From Agaribacillus aureus (GTDB lineage Bacteria > Bacteroidota > Bacteroidia > Cytophagales > Cyclobacteriaceae), in NCBI GenBank assembly GCA_030442055.1, contig JAUJEB010000016.1, positions 26,672 to 90,671 on the forward strand: a stretch of DNA of 64,000 bases, given 5' to 3'. The position numbers were made by a program, and so were the translations under genes. Shown here piece after piece: positions 47,014 to 57,200 of the stretch; the stretch's first letter is position 1, and every line of letters begins with the position of its first letter. The notes below the pieces were generated by a model that was given only the letters and a program-made list of their open reading frames with translations, made no database searches and was not told where the DNA came from.

Positions 47014-48387
47014 TTACTCTTTTTCGAAAACTTTTTCGCTGATGGCTTTTCCCCGGTGGTATTCAATTGTTTTGAATTTGTGTCCCTCTTCATCATAATA
47101 CTCCCAAAGGCCTTGTTGTTTGTTACCCACATAATTGCCTTCTTCAGCTACCTGGCCGTTGTTATGATAGGCCATATACCTTCCCGATTTTTTGCCCACT
47201 TCATAGGGGGTTTCACTCTTGACGGCACCCGAGGGAAAAAATGTTTTAGCTATGCCAATGATCACATTGTTGGTATAGGGTTCTTCAGTGATCAGATGCC
47301 CCTCTTCATCATAACCTGATCTCATGCCGGTTAATTTATCGAGCAGATAGTTTTCTCTGGTTTTGATTTTGCCATTTTTGTAAAAATACTCCCACATCCC
47401 GGTGGCCGTTCCTTTTTCAAATTGTTGAAGTTTTTTGATATTTCCATTATCATAATATTCTTTAATAACCCGGTCCTTTTCGTTGTTAGTGTATTTTATT
47501 TCATTTTTAAGCTGACCGTTGGGATAGTAGGTATAGTTTGTTTCAACGCGATATCCTTCGCGATAATAGAAAACATGTTTCTTGCTGCCATCGTCATAAA
47601 AAGCCAGGTTTTCACCATCCAGGACGCCCACCGATTTTTTGTTGACGACAATGGTTTTATAATTCCCTTTCAGTGTAAGGATACCTTTATCATTGTAATT
47701 TTCAAATGCACCTGATTTCAGGCCGTTGGCATGATTTGAAACCGTTTCAAGCTGACCGTTGGGAAAGTAAGTTTTAAAATAGCCGTCCAATAATCCTTTT
47801 CTGTAGGTAGCCTCTACCTTTATTTGACCGTCTTCATAGTATTTTTTACTGACGCCCTCCGGCTTTCCGTTTTGGTAATTGATCTCTTCTTTCAGTTTCC
47901 CGTTCTGGTAATACTGCCGAATTAAACCATCCGGTTTGCCATGGACAAAATTGGTTTCGCTTTTTGTCTGTCCCTGGTCATAATACACGACAAGTGTGTT
48001 GTTTAAGGTATCGTTAAGGTATTGACCTTTCTGTATGATATTACCAGTGTCATTCCACACGGTTATCTCCCCATTCTTGAGTCCGTTTTCGAAATGGAGG
48101 AGGCGTTTTTTAACACCGTTAGGATAATACTCCAGGAATTGTCCAATTTTTTGTCCTTTGGCAAAATTTCCTTTCAGTGCTATTGCTCCATCTTCGTAAT
48201 ATTTAATATACTCGCCGTCTACCAGGCTACTGTCATTACCCAGAATTAAATAAGTTTCCTTCACCTGGGTATAGGAGGGGGCGTAATAGGTGGTGACCCT
48301 GGTTTGAGAAAGGGCATTAGTGGTCATTGCCAGCGTACACACAATAATAATTAGTATCGTTATTTTTCGTGGCAACATGACCATCAT
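47014..48387 (-). CDS. MORN-repeat (YwqK-like) exported protein
   Basis: 457 residues with a signal peptide (ALSQTRV junction). At least 15 MORN_2-type repeats follow, each about 20-25 residues with a core like G-x-(W/Y)-x-x-(Y/F)-(Y/F)-x-x-G-x-(L/I)-K, for example IGQFLEYYPNGVKKRLLHF, DGYFKTYFPNGQLETVSN and TGMWEYFYKNGKIKTRE. Repeats run almost to the C-terminus. Proteins of this type are labelled YwqK antitoxin-like, but no toxin is adjacent and the periplasmic form suggests a structural or surface role. It is 115 bp downstream of purC's end on the far side. Confidence 0.85.
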   Translation of the reverse strand: MMVMLPRKITILIIIVCTLAMTTNALSQTRVTTYYAPSYTQVKETYLILGNDSSLVDGEYIKYYEDGAIALKGNFAKGQKIGQFLEYYPNGVKKRLLHFENGLKNGEITVWNDTGNIIQKGQYLNDTLNNTLVVYYDQGQTKSETNFVHGKPDGLIRQYYQNGKLKEEINYQNGKPEGVSKKYYEDGQIKVEATYRKGLLDGYFKTYFPNGQLETVSNHANGLKSGAFENYNDKGILTLKGNYKTIVVNKKSVGVLDGENLAFYDDGSKKHVFYYREGYRVETNYTYYPNGQLKNEIKYTNNEKDRVIKEYYDNGNIKKLQQFEKGTATGMWEYFYKNGKIKTRENYLLDKLTGMRSGYDEEGHLITEEPYTNNVIIGIAKTFFPSGAVKSETPYEVGKKSGRYMAYHNNGQVAEEGNYVGNKQQGLWEYYDEEGHKFKTIEYHRGKAISEKVFEKE

Positions 48388-48474
48388 TGGGATAATACGA
48401 AATAAAATTATAGGCGATAAAATATACAGATCTTACGAAAAACGTTTGATCCGCCATTTTATTTTAGTCAAATT

Positions 48475-49653
48475 TTAAAGCTTCTCAATGACCATGGCGG
48501 AAGCCCCACCACCGCCGTTGCAGATACCTGCGACCCCCACGGAGGCATCATTAGTACTCAGTACATTTTGAAGCGTTGTAAGGATTCGCGCTCCGGAGGC
48601 GCCAAGGGGATGACCCAGCGACACCGCACCGCCAAAAACATTCACCTTCTCTTCATCTAATCCCAGCTTGATATTGTTGGCCAGTGCGACTGCGGAGAAG
48701 GCCTCGTTGATCTCATAGTAATCCACATCGCTAGCTTCTACTCCTGCCAGTTTCATAGCTTTCGGAATGGCCAGCGAGGGAGATGTTGTAAACCAGATCG
48801 GATCCTGCGCTGCATCGGCAAACCCTCTGATCCGCGCGAGCGGTTTCACCCCCAGTTCTTCAGCTTTTTCCTTACTCATTAAAATGACCGCCGAGGCTCC
48901 GTCATTGATGGTGGAAGCATTGGCTGCAGTAACCGTTCCTTCTTCACTGAATACCGGCCTCAGTTGCGGGATTTTTTCAAATTTAACATTTTTATATTCT
49001 TCATCCTCGGTAATTATTAAAGGATCACCCTTCCTTTGTGGCACACTTATGGGAACAATCTCTTGCTTAAAATACCCCGCCTCAGTAGCTGCCGCTGCTC
49101 TTTTATAGGAATTGATAGCGTATTCATCCTGTTGCTCCCTGGTGATGCCCATCTCCTTGGCGGTATTGTCAGCACAGTTGCCCATTGGAAACTTGTAATA
49201 AACTTCAAACAACCCGTCCTTTAAAAGGCCATCGACGATTTCTCCATTGCCGTACTTGTAGCCAAACCTGGCCTTGGGAACATAAAAAGGAATGTTGGAC
49301 ATGCTTTCCATACCCCCAGCCACAATGACGTCACCCTGTCCCAACATGATAGACTGGGCGCCGAACATGACAGATTTCAAGCCCGAGGAGCAAACCTTGT
49401 TGACCGTAGTACATGGAACATTATAGCCGATGCCGGCCTCAATCGCTGTTTGCCGGGCAGGTGCCTGTCCCAGGTTAGCGGAAATAACGTTACCAAAAAA
49501 TACTTCGTCAACCTCCGAGCCTTCAACTCCTGCGCTTTCCAAAGCTCCTTTAATAGCGCTGGCTCCCAATTGTATGGCTGTAAATCCAGATAAAACACCA
49601 CCAAAACTGCCGATAGGTGTTCTAACGGCAGCAACAATATATACTTCCTTCAT
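48475..49653 (-). CDS. Acetyl-CoA C-acetyltransferase (thiolase)
   Basis: 392 residues. Active-site Cys88 in TVNKVCSSGLK, His near 349 in GGAVSLGHPLGASGAR, and Cys near 378 in VAGICNGGGGASAM are present. It condenses two acetyl-CoA or cleaves acetoacetyl-CoA and longer 3-ketoacyl-CoA. Length and motifs are those of the biosynthetic/degradative thiolase II family. It is transcribed alone or after batC, which ends 71 bp upstream. Confidence 0.95.
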   Translation of the reverse strand: MKEVYIVAAVRTPIGSFGGVLSGFTAIQLGASAIKGALESAGVEGSEVDEVFFGNVISANLGQAPARQTAIEAGIGYNVPCTTVNKVCSSGLKSVMFGAQSIMLGQGDVIVAGGMESMSNIPFYVPKARFGYKYGNGEIVDGLLKDGLFEVYYKFPMGNCADNTAKEMGITREQQDEYAINSYKRAAAATEAGYFKQEIVPISVPQRKGDPLIITEDEEYKNVKFEKIPQLRPVFSEEGTVTAANASTINDGASAVILMSKEKAEELGVKPLARIRGFADAAQDPIWFTTSPSLAIPKAMKLAGVEASDVDYYEINEAFSAVALANNIKLGLDEEKVNVFGGAVSLGHPLGASGARILTTLQNVLSTNDASVGVAGICNGGGGASAMVIEKL

Positions 49654-49723
49654 TATTGAATTTTTTTGAGTTATCGTTGATCATAAAATATGCGCTGTAA
49701 AAGTAAGTGATTACAGCTAAAAT

Positions 49724-50635
49724 CTACCAATCGGGCTTATCATTTTTTGTCCGGTTTTTGGCTTTCTTCCTGTTCTGCTGGATGTATTGAACTTCCTGGT
49801 TTTTCATTGCCTCCAGGATCATCTTGGCCTTTTCAGGGCTGATTTTCATTTCCTGGAGTTTCTTTTGGGTGGAGGGAGGCACTTCGTCCTTTTTATCTTT
49901 GTTTTCTTCGTTTTGTTCCTGCTGTTGCCCTTCCTTTTGCTCCTTATCCTTTTTCTCGTCGGCATCCTGCTGGTCCTGGTTTTGTTCCTGTTGTTCCTGG
50001 TCTTTTTGCTGTTGATCCTGTTGCTGCTGATCTTTTTGTTCCTGGTCCTGCTTGTCTCCTTTATCCTGGTCCTTTTGTTGCTGATCTTTTTCCTGTTGAT
50101 CTTTTTTATCTTTTTCCTGATCCTGTTTTTCCTTGTCGTCCTTGTTTTGCTGATCTTTATTCTTGTCGTCTTTGTTTTGCTGGTCCTGTTGATTTTCCTG
50201 CTCCTTCATCAGTTTTTTTAGCAATTCATAATTATACCTGGCGTCTTCATTGCCGGGATTCGCCTTCAGCGCTTTTTTGAAATAGTCCAGCGCTTCTTTC
50301 TGCTTCTGAGGATTATTGTTCATCACACCTAGCTGCTGGTAGGCCACCGATTGCACATTTCTGTCTTTGCTGGAAGTTAATTTCTGGTAGTTACTTAATG
50401 CGCTGGCAGAGTCGGCCACCTTAAATTGGGCGGTGGCAAGGTTTAATAAGATATTATCGTCGCGCACATTTAAGCTATCCCGCAGGTAACTGTATTTTTC
50501 AATGGCTGTTTTGTAGTCTTCCTTCATAAAGGCCTCCTTGGCCTCTTTTTTCAGCGCATTTCGTTTGGCTACCCTGTCCAGGTTGCCAATTGGATCTAAC
50601 GCCAGTATTAGGAAAGCAACAAGATATAATTTCAT
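49724..50635 (-). CDS. batC: BatC-like TPR protein with long Gln/Lys/Asp-rich region
   Basis: 303 residues. A signal or TM segment (about 2-16) is followed by a TPR section (about 30-135: EAFMKEDYKTAIEKYSYL, NILLNLATAQFKVADSASALSNYQKL, KEALDYFKKALKANPGNEDARYNYE), then about 105 residues composed almost only of Q, K, D and E (roughly 140-250), and a basic C-terminus. Such TPR proteins accompany VWA proteins in the Bacteroides aerotolerance (Bat) operon. The low-complexity region is probably unstructured. It overlaps batB by 4 bp (stop/start ATGA), showing translational coupling. Confidence 0.85.
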   Translation of the reverse strand: MKLYLVAFLILALDPIGNLDRVAKRNALKKEAKEAFMKEDYKTAIEKYSYLRDSLNVRDDNILLNLATAQFKVADSASALSNYQKLTSSKDRNVQSVAYQQLGVMNNNPQKQKEALDYFKKALKANPGNEDARYNYELLKKLMKEQENQQDQQNKDDKNKDQQNKDDKEKQDQEKDKKDQQEKDQQQKDQDKGDKQDQEQKDQQQQDQQQKDQEQQEQNQDQQDADEKKDKEQKEGQQQEQNEENKDKKDEVPPSTQKKLQEMKISPEKAKMILEAMKNQEVQYIQQNRKKAKNRTKNDKPDW

Positions 50636-51606
50636 ATTCTTAAAGTTTTAAAACGGGTAAGGAAATCCAGGACAAACAGGATTAAAGCCAGGCCCAGAAA
50701 GTAAAAATACTTATTGGCAGACACATCCATCTTTTTGGTATCCCTTACCTCTCCCTCTATGTTATCTATAGTATTAATCAACCGGGAAACATCATTTCTT
50801 GTTCCGTTGATTTCAAAGTATTTTCCGCCGGTAATGCTGGCAATTTGCTTTAAGGAGGTCGGGTTTAGTTTAGAGACAATTTCCTTGCCGTATTTATCCC
50901 TTTTAAAACCACCTCTGACCCTGATTTTACTGCCCCTTTCTGTACCAACGCCCAAGCTAAATAATTTGATACCCTGCTTTTCTATTTTTTCAGCAATGGC
51001 GGCAGTTTCTTCTCCAAAGTCTTCCCCGTCGCTGATAAGGATAATTATCTTTGATTTTGGCTGGGTAACCGGACTGTCTTCGCTTTCTTCTGAAAACTTT
51101 TTTAACGCAATCTTCAGGGGAGATCCAAAATCGGTGCCGGCGTTGGGCACCAGGTTTGTGTTCAGGGTTTCCAGAAACAGGCTAAAAGCGCTTTGGTCAT
51201 AGGTGAGCGGGCACTGTACGAAGGCTTCGGATGAAAAGATAATCAGCCCCACTCTGTCGGAGCTAAATTCATCGACGATGTGCTTGAGCTCAAATTTTAT
51301 TTTTTCCAGCCTGGTGGGTTGAATATCATGCGCATTCATGGAGCCTGACAGGTCGACGGCAAAGTAAATGTCTTTGCCTATCACTTTGATTTCCTTCACC
51401 GATTCGCCAAAGGAAGGACCTAAAAGCGCTACAATTAAAAGCACAAAGAAGACCGTTCTGATGGCTACCTTGTAGAAGACCGCGTAAAAAGGGCTTTTCA
51501 ACCTTTTTGCGGCACTAATTACCTTAATGAGATAGATGCCGTAAAAAACAATAAAAGCGGCGATAAATAAAACTTCTAATAATCCGATAGCATTGGACCA
51601 AACCAT
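50632..51606 (-). CDS. batB: BatB-like VWA-domain membrane protein
   Basis: 324 residues from the ATG at 51606 (an upstream ATG-less frame to 51684 is less likely because a possible -7 element lies inside it). Two TM segments at the N-terminus (about 10-28 and 45-62), a von Willebrand type A domain with an intact MIDAS DLSGS (Asp85, Ser87, Ser89), and a C-terminal TM segment (YFYFLGLALILFVLDFL). Bat proteins are linked to stress and envelope integrity in Bacteroidota. BatA, BatD and the MoxR ATPase normally found alongside are absent here; only batB and batC are present. Confidence 0.88.
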   Translation of the reverse strand: MVWSNAIGLLEVLFIAAFIVFYGIYLIKVISAAKRLKSPFYAVFYKVAIRTVFFVLLIVALLGPSFGESVKEIKVIGKDIYFAVDLSGSMNAHDIQPTRLEKIKFELKHIVDEFSSDRVGLIIFSSEAFVQCPLTYDQSAFSLFLETLNTNLVPNAGTDFGSPLKIALKKFSEESEDSPVTQPKSKIIILISDGEDFGEETAAIAEKIEKQGIKLFSLGVGTERGSKIRVRGGFKRDKYGKEIVSKLNPTSLKQIASITGGKYFEINGTRNDVSRLINTIDNIEGEVRDTKKMDVSANKYFYFLGLALILFVLDFLTRFKTLRI

Positions 51607-51681
51607 TACAGCAGTCTTAAAATTAAGTTTAAAGAGGGCGGAAAAAATTATTCCCCCGCATTTAACACTATTCCTAAACAA

Positions 51682-51689
51682 CAAATATA
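51682..51689 (-). promoter_or_regulatory. Possible batB -7 element
   Basis: Minus-strand TATATTTG is an exact TAnnTTTG match. Transcription would start near 51675, after the upstream extended frame and before the ATG at 51606. No clear -33 element. Confidence 0.35.
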
Positions 51690-51763
51690 GGAAAGGGGAG
51701 GGAAGCGGTGAAAGGTGTTATCAAGTTTATTGTTAAATAAAGTTAAATCTACTGGAAAGAAAT

Positions 51764-51961
51764 GTGGTATCGTATATGAATTTTAATGCTTTCTTGCGGT
51801 TTTTTAACAATACGGGTATTTTCTTTTGTATTATGAACCGCTGCGTTCATGAGATTTCAAGTGCCGAAGAAGATAGGTTATTCTCCGATCTTTATTTAAG
51901 GGCCCGGCAGAAGAATTTAAAGGTATTTAGCCGTTTAAATATGATGTGTGGTGTTGAATAA
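51764..51961 (+). CDS. Doubtful small ORF
   Basis: 65 residues, in frame ATG to TAA. The second half (SSAEEDRLFSDLYLRARQKNLKVFSRLN) is of normal composition for a helical protein, but no family was recognised. It lies between the batB promoter region and the second sigma gene, and may be a spurious frame. Confidence 0.25.
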   Translation: MVSYMNFNAFLRFFNNTGIFFCIMNRCVHEISSAEEDRLFSDLYLRARQKNLKVFSRLNMMCGVE

Positions 51962-52093
51962 ATCGATGAAATAATTAAAATATATTAATAAACCAATCCA
52001 TTATTTGGTATATTAATTATAATATTTTGGATGGTTTAAAATAAATTCGTTGACTTGTTAAAAATTTTGGCGGCAACAAATTTCTGAAAAAGG

Positions 52094-52732
52094 GTGAACA
52101 GGAAGAAAGAAGCGCATAAGCAAACGGTACATTTTAAAAGTGATTTCGATAACGAATATCTTTTGCAAAGAGATGAATGTGCTATATGGAAGCGATTCAA
52201 GGAGGGTGACGAACAGAGTTTGATCTATATCTACCAACAATATGCAGGTCTCCTTTACAATTACGGTAGTCAGTTTTGTAGCAGAAGTGAGTTTGTGAAA
52301 GACTGTGTGCAGGAATTATTTTATGAGCTAATAGACCGCCGTAAAAAACTTGGGGATGTTCGTTCGATCAAGGCTTACCTTTTCTCTTGCCTGAAGCGGA
52401 AAATCGTCAAAGGATTGAAGAAGGAAGAACGGTTTCTTTTAAATGAGAAAGGGTTGGAACTCGGTTTCATGATCGCCAGTATCCCCATTTCTACCCAGGG
52501 CCTGGAGAAATCGGAATACGTGGTTATCGAACGTAAACTAAACGCCCTGCCTCCCCAACAAAAGGAAATTATTCTTCTTTATTTTTATGAAGGGCTTTCC
52601 TATCTGGAAATAGCCGATATTATGAATATCAAAGTGAAATCAGCCCGAGCGCTTGCCTACCGGGCATTAAATTCGTTAACCAGGCTGCTTTTACCTTATA
52701 AGAAAAAAGGCTCTATTCATTTCCCTTTATAA
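52094..52732 (+). CDS. ECF-type sigma factor of the second SusCD locus
   Basis: 212 residues from a GTG start. Region 2 (about 45-110) shows QQYAGLLYNYGSQFCSRSEFVKDCVQELFYELIDRR and SIKAYLFSCLKRKI; region 4 (about 150-200) shows LPPQQKEIILLYFYEGLSYLEIADIMNIKVKSARALAYRAL. It resembles the sigma factor at 17831 in length and place. It likely controls the downstream fecR-susC-susD operon. Confidence 0.88.
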   Translation: MNRKKEAHKQTVHFKSDFDNEYLLQRDECAIWKRFKEGDEQSLIYIYQQYAGLLYNYGSQFCSRSEFVKDCVQELFYELIDRRKKLGDVRSIKAYLFSCLKRKIVKGLKKEERFLLNEKGLELGFMIASIPISTQGLEKSEYVVIERKLNALPPQQKEIILLYFYEGLSYLEIADIMNIKVKSARALAYRALNSLTRLLLPYKKKGSIHFPL

Positions 52733-52951
52733 GGTGAAACTCACCAGATACCATGCCTTGACACTTACCTGACCACTCACTTTATGTTGCGATATTTTTA
52801 ATTAATATGCTATTCCATTAATATTTATTCAAAAAAATAACTGTTGATGTGAAGATATTGTAATTCTTTGATTTTGCAATGGGCATATTGGCGTTTTTTG
52901 GCTCTGTTAAAATAGGAAGCCTAATTAATGTAAAGTCCACAAGCAAAAAAC

Positions 52952-53989
52952 ATGGCAGAACGAGCGTCTAAGATATTGGATCTACTGGAGAACGAAAATT
53001 TTGTTCAATGGGTATTGTCTCCCAATCAGGAGACAAATCACTATTGGTCAAAATGGTTACTCACGCACTCAGAACGTAAGGAAGATGTGGAAAAGGCGCG
53101 GCAAATTGTTTTGTCTACCCACTACAAAAAATCCTTTACCTTACCGGATGAAGACTACAATCAAATTTTGTCTGACGTGGTCAGTCACCACCGTCGCCGT
53201 ATTAAGGAATCAAATGATTTAATTGGTAGGAAATTGTTTTACAAAATCAGTGGTGTGGCGGCTGCCATTGTATTGATGGTAGGTGCAGCGTTATGGTATA
53301 ATGATAATACTTTGTCTACACCTTCGGAGCATTCCATTTCAGAAGTGATCAGAAAAAAAACCGGATCGGGACAAAAATTGACCCTTCAATTGCCCGATGG
53401 TTCAAAAGTAGTCCTGAATGCGGAAAGTGAAATCACTTATGCTATTCCATTTTCATCCAATAGAGAAGTTAAATTGTCGGGGGAGGCATTTTTTGATGTA
53501 AAAAAAGACCCGGAGCATCCCTTTACTGTTTTGACCAGGTATACAACCACCAAAGTAGTGGGCACATCATTCAATATCCGCTCATATACTTATGAATCAG
53601 AGACGGCAATATCGGTACTAACCGGAAAAGTAGAAGTCTCAGATCATAACGGACACGAGGCGGCTTTGATACCGGCACAGCAGGGAGTTTTCGACTTTAA
53701 ACATGATCAGTTGCTGGTTACCCCATTTTCCGCAGAAGCCATAGCAGGCTGGAAAGATGGTTTGCTGCTCTTCAACAATACGCCTTTAACGGAGGTGATG
53801 GATCGGCTGGAAAAATGGTATGGTGTACAATTTGAAATTACTGATGGAACGCTGATGGAAGGTAAGTACACGGGGAGGTATAATAATGCGTCACTTGAAA
53901 AAATTCTGGACGGTGTCAGTTATGCATCGGGCTTTGATTTTAAGATCAAGGATAAAACTGTATTGGTTCATAAAAAGCAAAGAAAATAA
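52952..53989 (+). CDS. FecR-type anti-sigma factor (second locus)
   Basis: 345 residues. The N-terminal sigma-binding part (ENFVQWVLSPNQETNHYWSKW) is very similar to that of the other FecR here. A TM segment lies at about 97-117, followed by the FecR domain (LQLPDGSKVVLNAESEITY, EVKLSGEAFFDVKKD, VVGTSFNIRSYTYES) and a DUF4974-like C-terminus (NTPLTEVMDRLEKWYGVQFE). It relays receptor occupancy to the sigma factor. 219 bp separate it from the sigma gene and 226 bp from susC. Confidence 0.92.
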   Translation: MAERASKILDLLENENFVQWVLSPNQETNHYWSKWLLTHSERKEDVEKARQIVLSTHYKKSFTLPDEDYNQILSDVVSHHRRRIKESNDLIGRKLFYKISGVAAAIVLMVGAALWYNDNTLSTPSEHSISEVIRKKTGSGQKLTLQLPDGSKVVLNAESEITYAIPFSSNREVKLSGEAFFDVKKDPEHPFTVLTRYTTTKVVGTSFNIRSYTYESETAISVLTGKVEVSDHNGHEAALIPAQQGVFDFKHDQLLVTPFSAEAIAGWKDGLLLFNNTPLTEVMDRLEKWYGVQFEITDGTLMEGKYTGRYNNASLEKILDGVSYASGFDFKIKDKTVLVHKKQRK

Positions 53990-54054
53990 TGGCATGTATA
54001 TTTTTTGACTCGGGATAAGAAAAGAAGAGGCTGTCTCACGGGCTGTCCGAACTT

Positions 54055-54082
54055 TCTGAGATTTTCACAAAAAAATCTCAGA
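54055..54082. repeat. 11-bp hairpin in the fecR-susC spacer
   Basis: TCTGAGATTTT (54055-54065) and AAAATCTCAGA (54072-54082) form an exact inverted repeat with a 6-base loop. It lies in a spacer that also has an insertion-sequence-like GAGGCTGTCTCA motif nearby. It could attenuate transcription into susC or be part of a small mobile-element remnant. Confidence 0.45.
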
Positions 54083-54215
54083 TAGATATCTGAACACAGC
54101 CATTTGAAGCAGCCCCATAAATCTCTTAGTAAAGCGCTTGACTCAGTTTGGCGACAGGACAAGCATTATACCAAGAGACTGTGCAAAACGTATGTTCAAC
54201 ACAATTCAAAGTTAA

Positions 54216-57200
54216 ATGAAAAACTATTTACAATTAAGTAAGTTACATTCTAATTTAATACGGATGACAAGATTTGTTTTCATTTTAATGATGGTTCAAG
54301 CCGCAAGTGCCTCATTAATTTTGGCAAATGAATCCAGTGCTCAGGGGAAGAGCATATACGATATCGAGCTGAATCTCAGGTTTTCAGATTCTCCGATTTT
54401 GGAGGTGCTTGACAAAATTGAGCGTAAAACAGATTTCTATTTTTCATACAATTCCAAGGTGCTGACTGTAAGTCAACTGGTAACGGTAAATGGCAAATAC
54501 TCTTTAGGTGTGATACTTGAAAAAATTTCCCGGCAAACGCGCCTTAAATTTCGTAGGGTCGACAGTAACATCCATATCTACTCAAGGGAGGGAAATGAAA
54601 AGCTCGTTGATGAATTGAAATCAGAAGACCGGCAGCGTTTTAATGTTTCCGGAAAAGTAACAGGAGAACTTAACGAGCCGCTTCCCGGCGCAACCGTCCT
54701 GGAGAAAGGAACAACCAATGGAAGTGTAACTGATGTTGAAGGCAACTACAGTCTCAATGTAAGCAGTGAGAACGCCATTCTGACATTTTCCTTTGTTGGT
54801 TACGTTGCCATGGAGGTGCCGGTTAATTCCAGGTCTGTGATCGATGTTAAAATGAATGTTGACATTTCATCGCTGCAGGAGATCGTGGTGGTTGGCTACG
54901 GAGAGCAGAAAAAGGCAAATTTAACCGGGGCCGTCAGTACTATTTCTTCAGATTTGTTAGATGAAAGGCCCGTCTCCAATACGGCCGATCTTCTGGCAGG
55001 TCTTGCCCCGGGTTTATCCACCACCCAGGTTTCCGGCGGTATTGCCGGTGGCGATGATCCTATCATTAGATTGAGGGGAGTGGGTACGTTAAATAATGCC
55101 GATCCCCTGATTTTGGTTGATGGCACTCCCGCTTCTATCAGTGACATCACACCTTCGGACATTGAAAATATTTCGATACTTAAAGATGCATCGGCCGCCG
55201 CCATTTATGGTTCCAGGGCCGCTAATGGAGTGATTCTAATAACCACTAAAACAGCATCTGTGGGCTTGAAGATAGATTACCAGGCTTTCGCTGGGTTTCA
55301 GGAAGTGGCTACGCGACCTGATTTGATTACCGACCCTATAGTATGGATGGAACTAAAGAACGAGGGAATGGTTAATAGCAATCAACCAGTTATTTTCAGT
55401 GAATCTGCCATTGACGAGTACAGGGCGGGGCTTGGTACGGATGCTTTAAGATATCCTGAAACAGATTGGTTTGACATACTGGTAGGCGACCGCGCTTTTA
55501 TGACCTCGCATACCCTCACATTAAGTGGCGGTAGTGAAAAAAGTCGTATCAGGACGTCTTTTAATTATCTTAACCAGGATGGCATAGGTTTGAATAATAG
55601 TATGGAGCGGTTTAGCCTCAGGATCAACAATGAAAATGAATTAACCAAAAATCTCAAAGTGGGCACTAACCTTTTTGTGGCATGGTCTGATATTGTACCC
55701 ATTGTCGACGGTCCTCCCGGCTTTAATAACCAGCAACGTAGCTTTTTACACATGGGTATGCAGGAAATGCCTATTGTCCCAGCCATACAGGCGCCGGATG
55801 GCCGATGGGGAGATGCCCAGGTGGATGGAGCGGGAAGTATCAACAATTGGGTAGCCCTTGCTTCAGTCATCGATGACGAACAAAGACGGCAAAGAGCACA
55901 GGGACAAATATATGCCTCCTGGGATATTTTGGAAGGTTTACGCCTGGATGGTCGGGTGGCGCTCAATTATAATAACTCATCGCGAAATCAGTTTATTGGG
56001 CTGATACCGACAGGCACACTTTGGAACTTTAATACGGAAACAGGATCACCAACCGACCGGGGTGAGTCGGCTTTCTCAAGAAAGAATACAACCAATCTAC
56101 TCACCAATTTTATCACGCTTACATATAGCAAATCGATTAATGATGTACATAATTTTTCAGTATTAGCTGGATACCAATTGGATAAATTCAGAGGGGAACA
56201 AACGCAGGGATCTATTCAGGAGTTTGCCAGTAACAGTACCAGGGTACTTAGCGCCGGATTGGAAAACCCCGGTGTAAGCCAAAATATTGAAAAGTGGTCC
56301 CTTCTATCTTATTTTGGTAGATTTAATTATAATTTCAAAGAACGTTACCTCTTTGAAGCTAATCTTCGTCTCGATGGATCATCGCGGTTTAGGGAGGGCA
56401 AGCGCTGGGGCACTTTTCCATCATTTTCAGCAGGTTGGAGGATTTCGGAAGAAGGTTTTCTCAGGGACAAAACATTCCTGGATGAACTCAAATTAAGGGC
56501 TTCATGGGGGCAATTGGGTAACCAGCAAATTAATGCTTATCCGTATCAGGCTACCTATTCTGTAAATGAAACCTATAGCTTTGGGGGAAATGTCGCGCTT
56601 GGCATAGCTCAAACCGATATTGCAAATCCGGATATTGAATGGGAAACTACCACCAGCTGGAATCTCGGATTAGATGCCTCGTTTTTCGAAGGCAAAGTCA
56701 GCATGTCTGTTGACTATTTTAACAGGGAAACCGACGGCATTTTGGTCAGGCAGGAAATACCGGATTACCTGGGTGACAAAAGGGCGCCATTTGAAAACCT
56801 GGCGGTCGTGGTTAACAAAGGATTGGAGGTTGAGCTGATGCATCGGAATAATATAGGAGGTTTTACCTACCACGCCGGGATTAATTTTACGGTACAAGAC
56901 AATGAGCTTACAAAGTATTTAAGCGACATTCCTTTCATCAATTCAGCGCCAACCGGATCCTATGTGCTGCAGGAGGGACAACCCATCTGGTCGATTTTTG
57001 GATACCAAAATATCGGGGTTTATCAGACACAGGACGAGGTGACGAATGACCCTGTTTATCCTGTAACACCTTCCCCTGGAGACCTGATCTTTGCGGATAT
57101 CAACGGCAGGGATGCAAACGGAAACCTTACAGGCATCGCCGACAGCCTGATCACCGATGCCGACCGGACCGTCATCGGCAACCAGATCCCTAAATATCTA

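Noticed and set aside
47014..48387. Toxin-antitoxin system from the YwqK-like label of the MORN-repeat protein
   Set aside because: No toxin-like gene is adjacent and the protein has an export signal.
49787..50221. Leu/Phe-rich 144-codon plus-strand frame resembling a membrane protein
   Set aside because: It is the complement of the Q/K/D/E low-complexity part of batC (TTG/CTT/TTC codons arise from CAA/AAG/GAA), so it is an artefact.
53968..54162. 64-codon minus-strand frame in the fecR-susC spacer as a transposase remnant
   Set aside because: No transposase motif such as DDE or a helix-turn-helix could be recognised in it.
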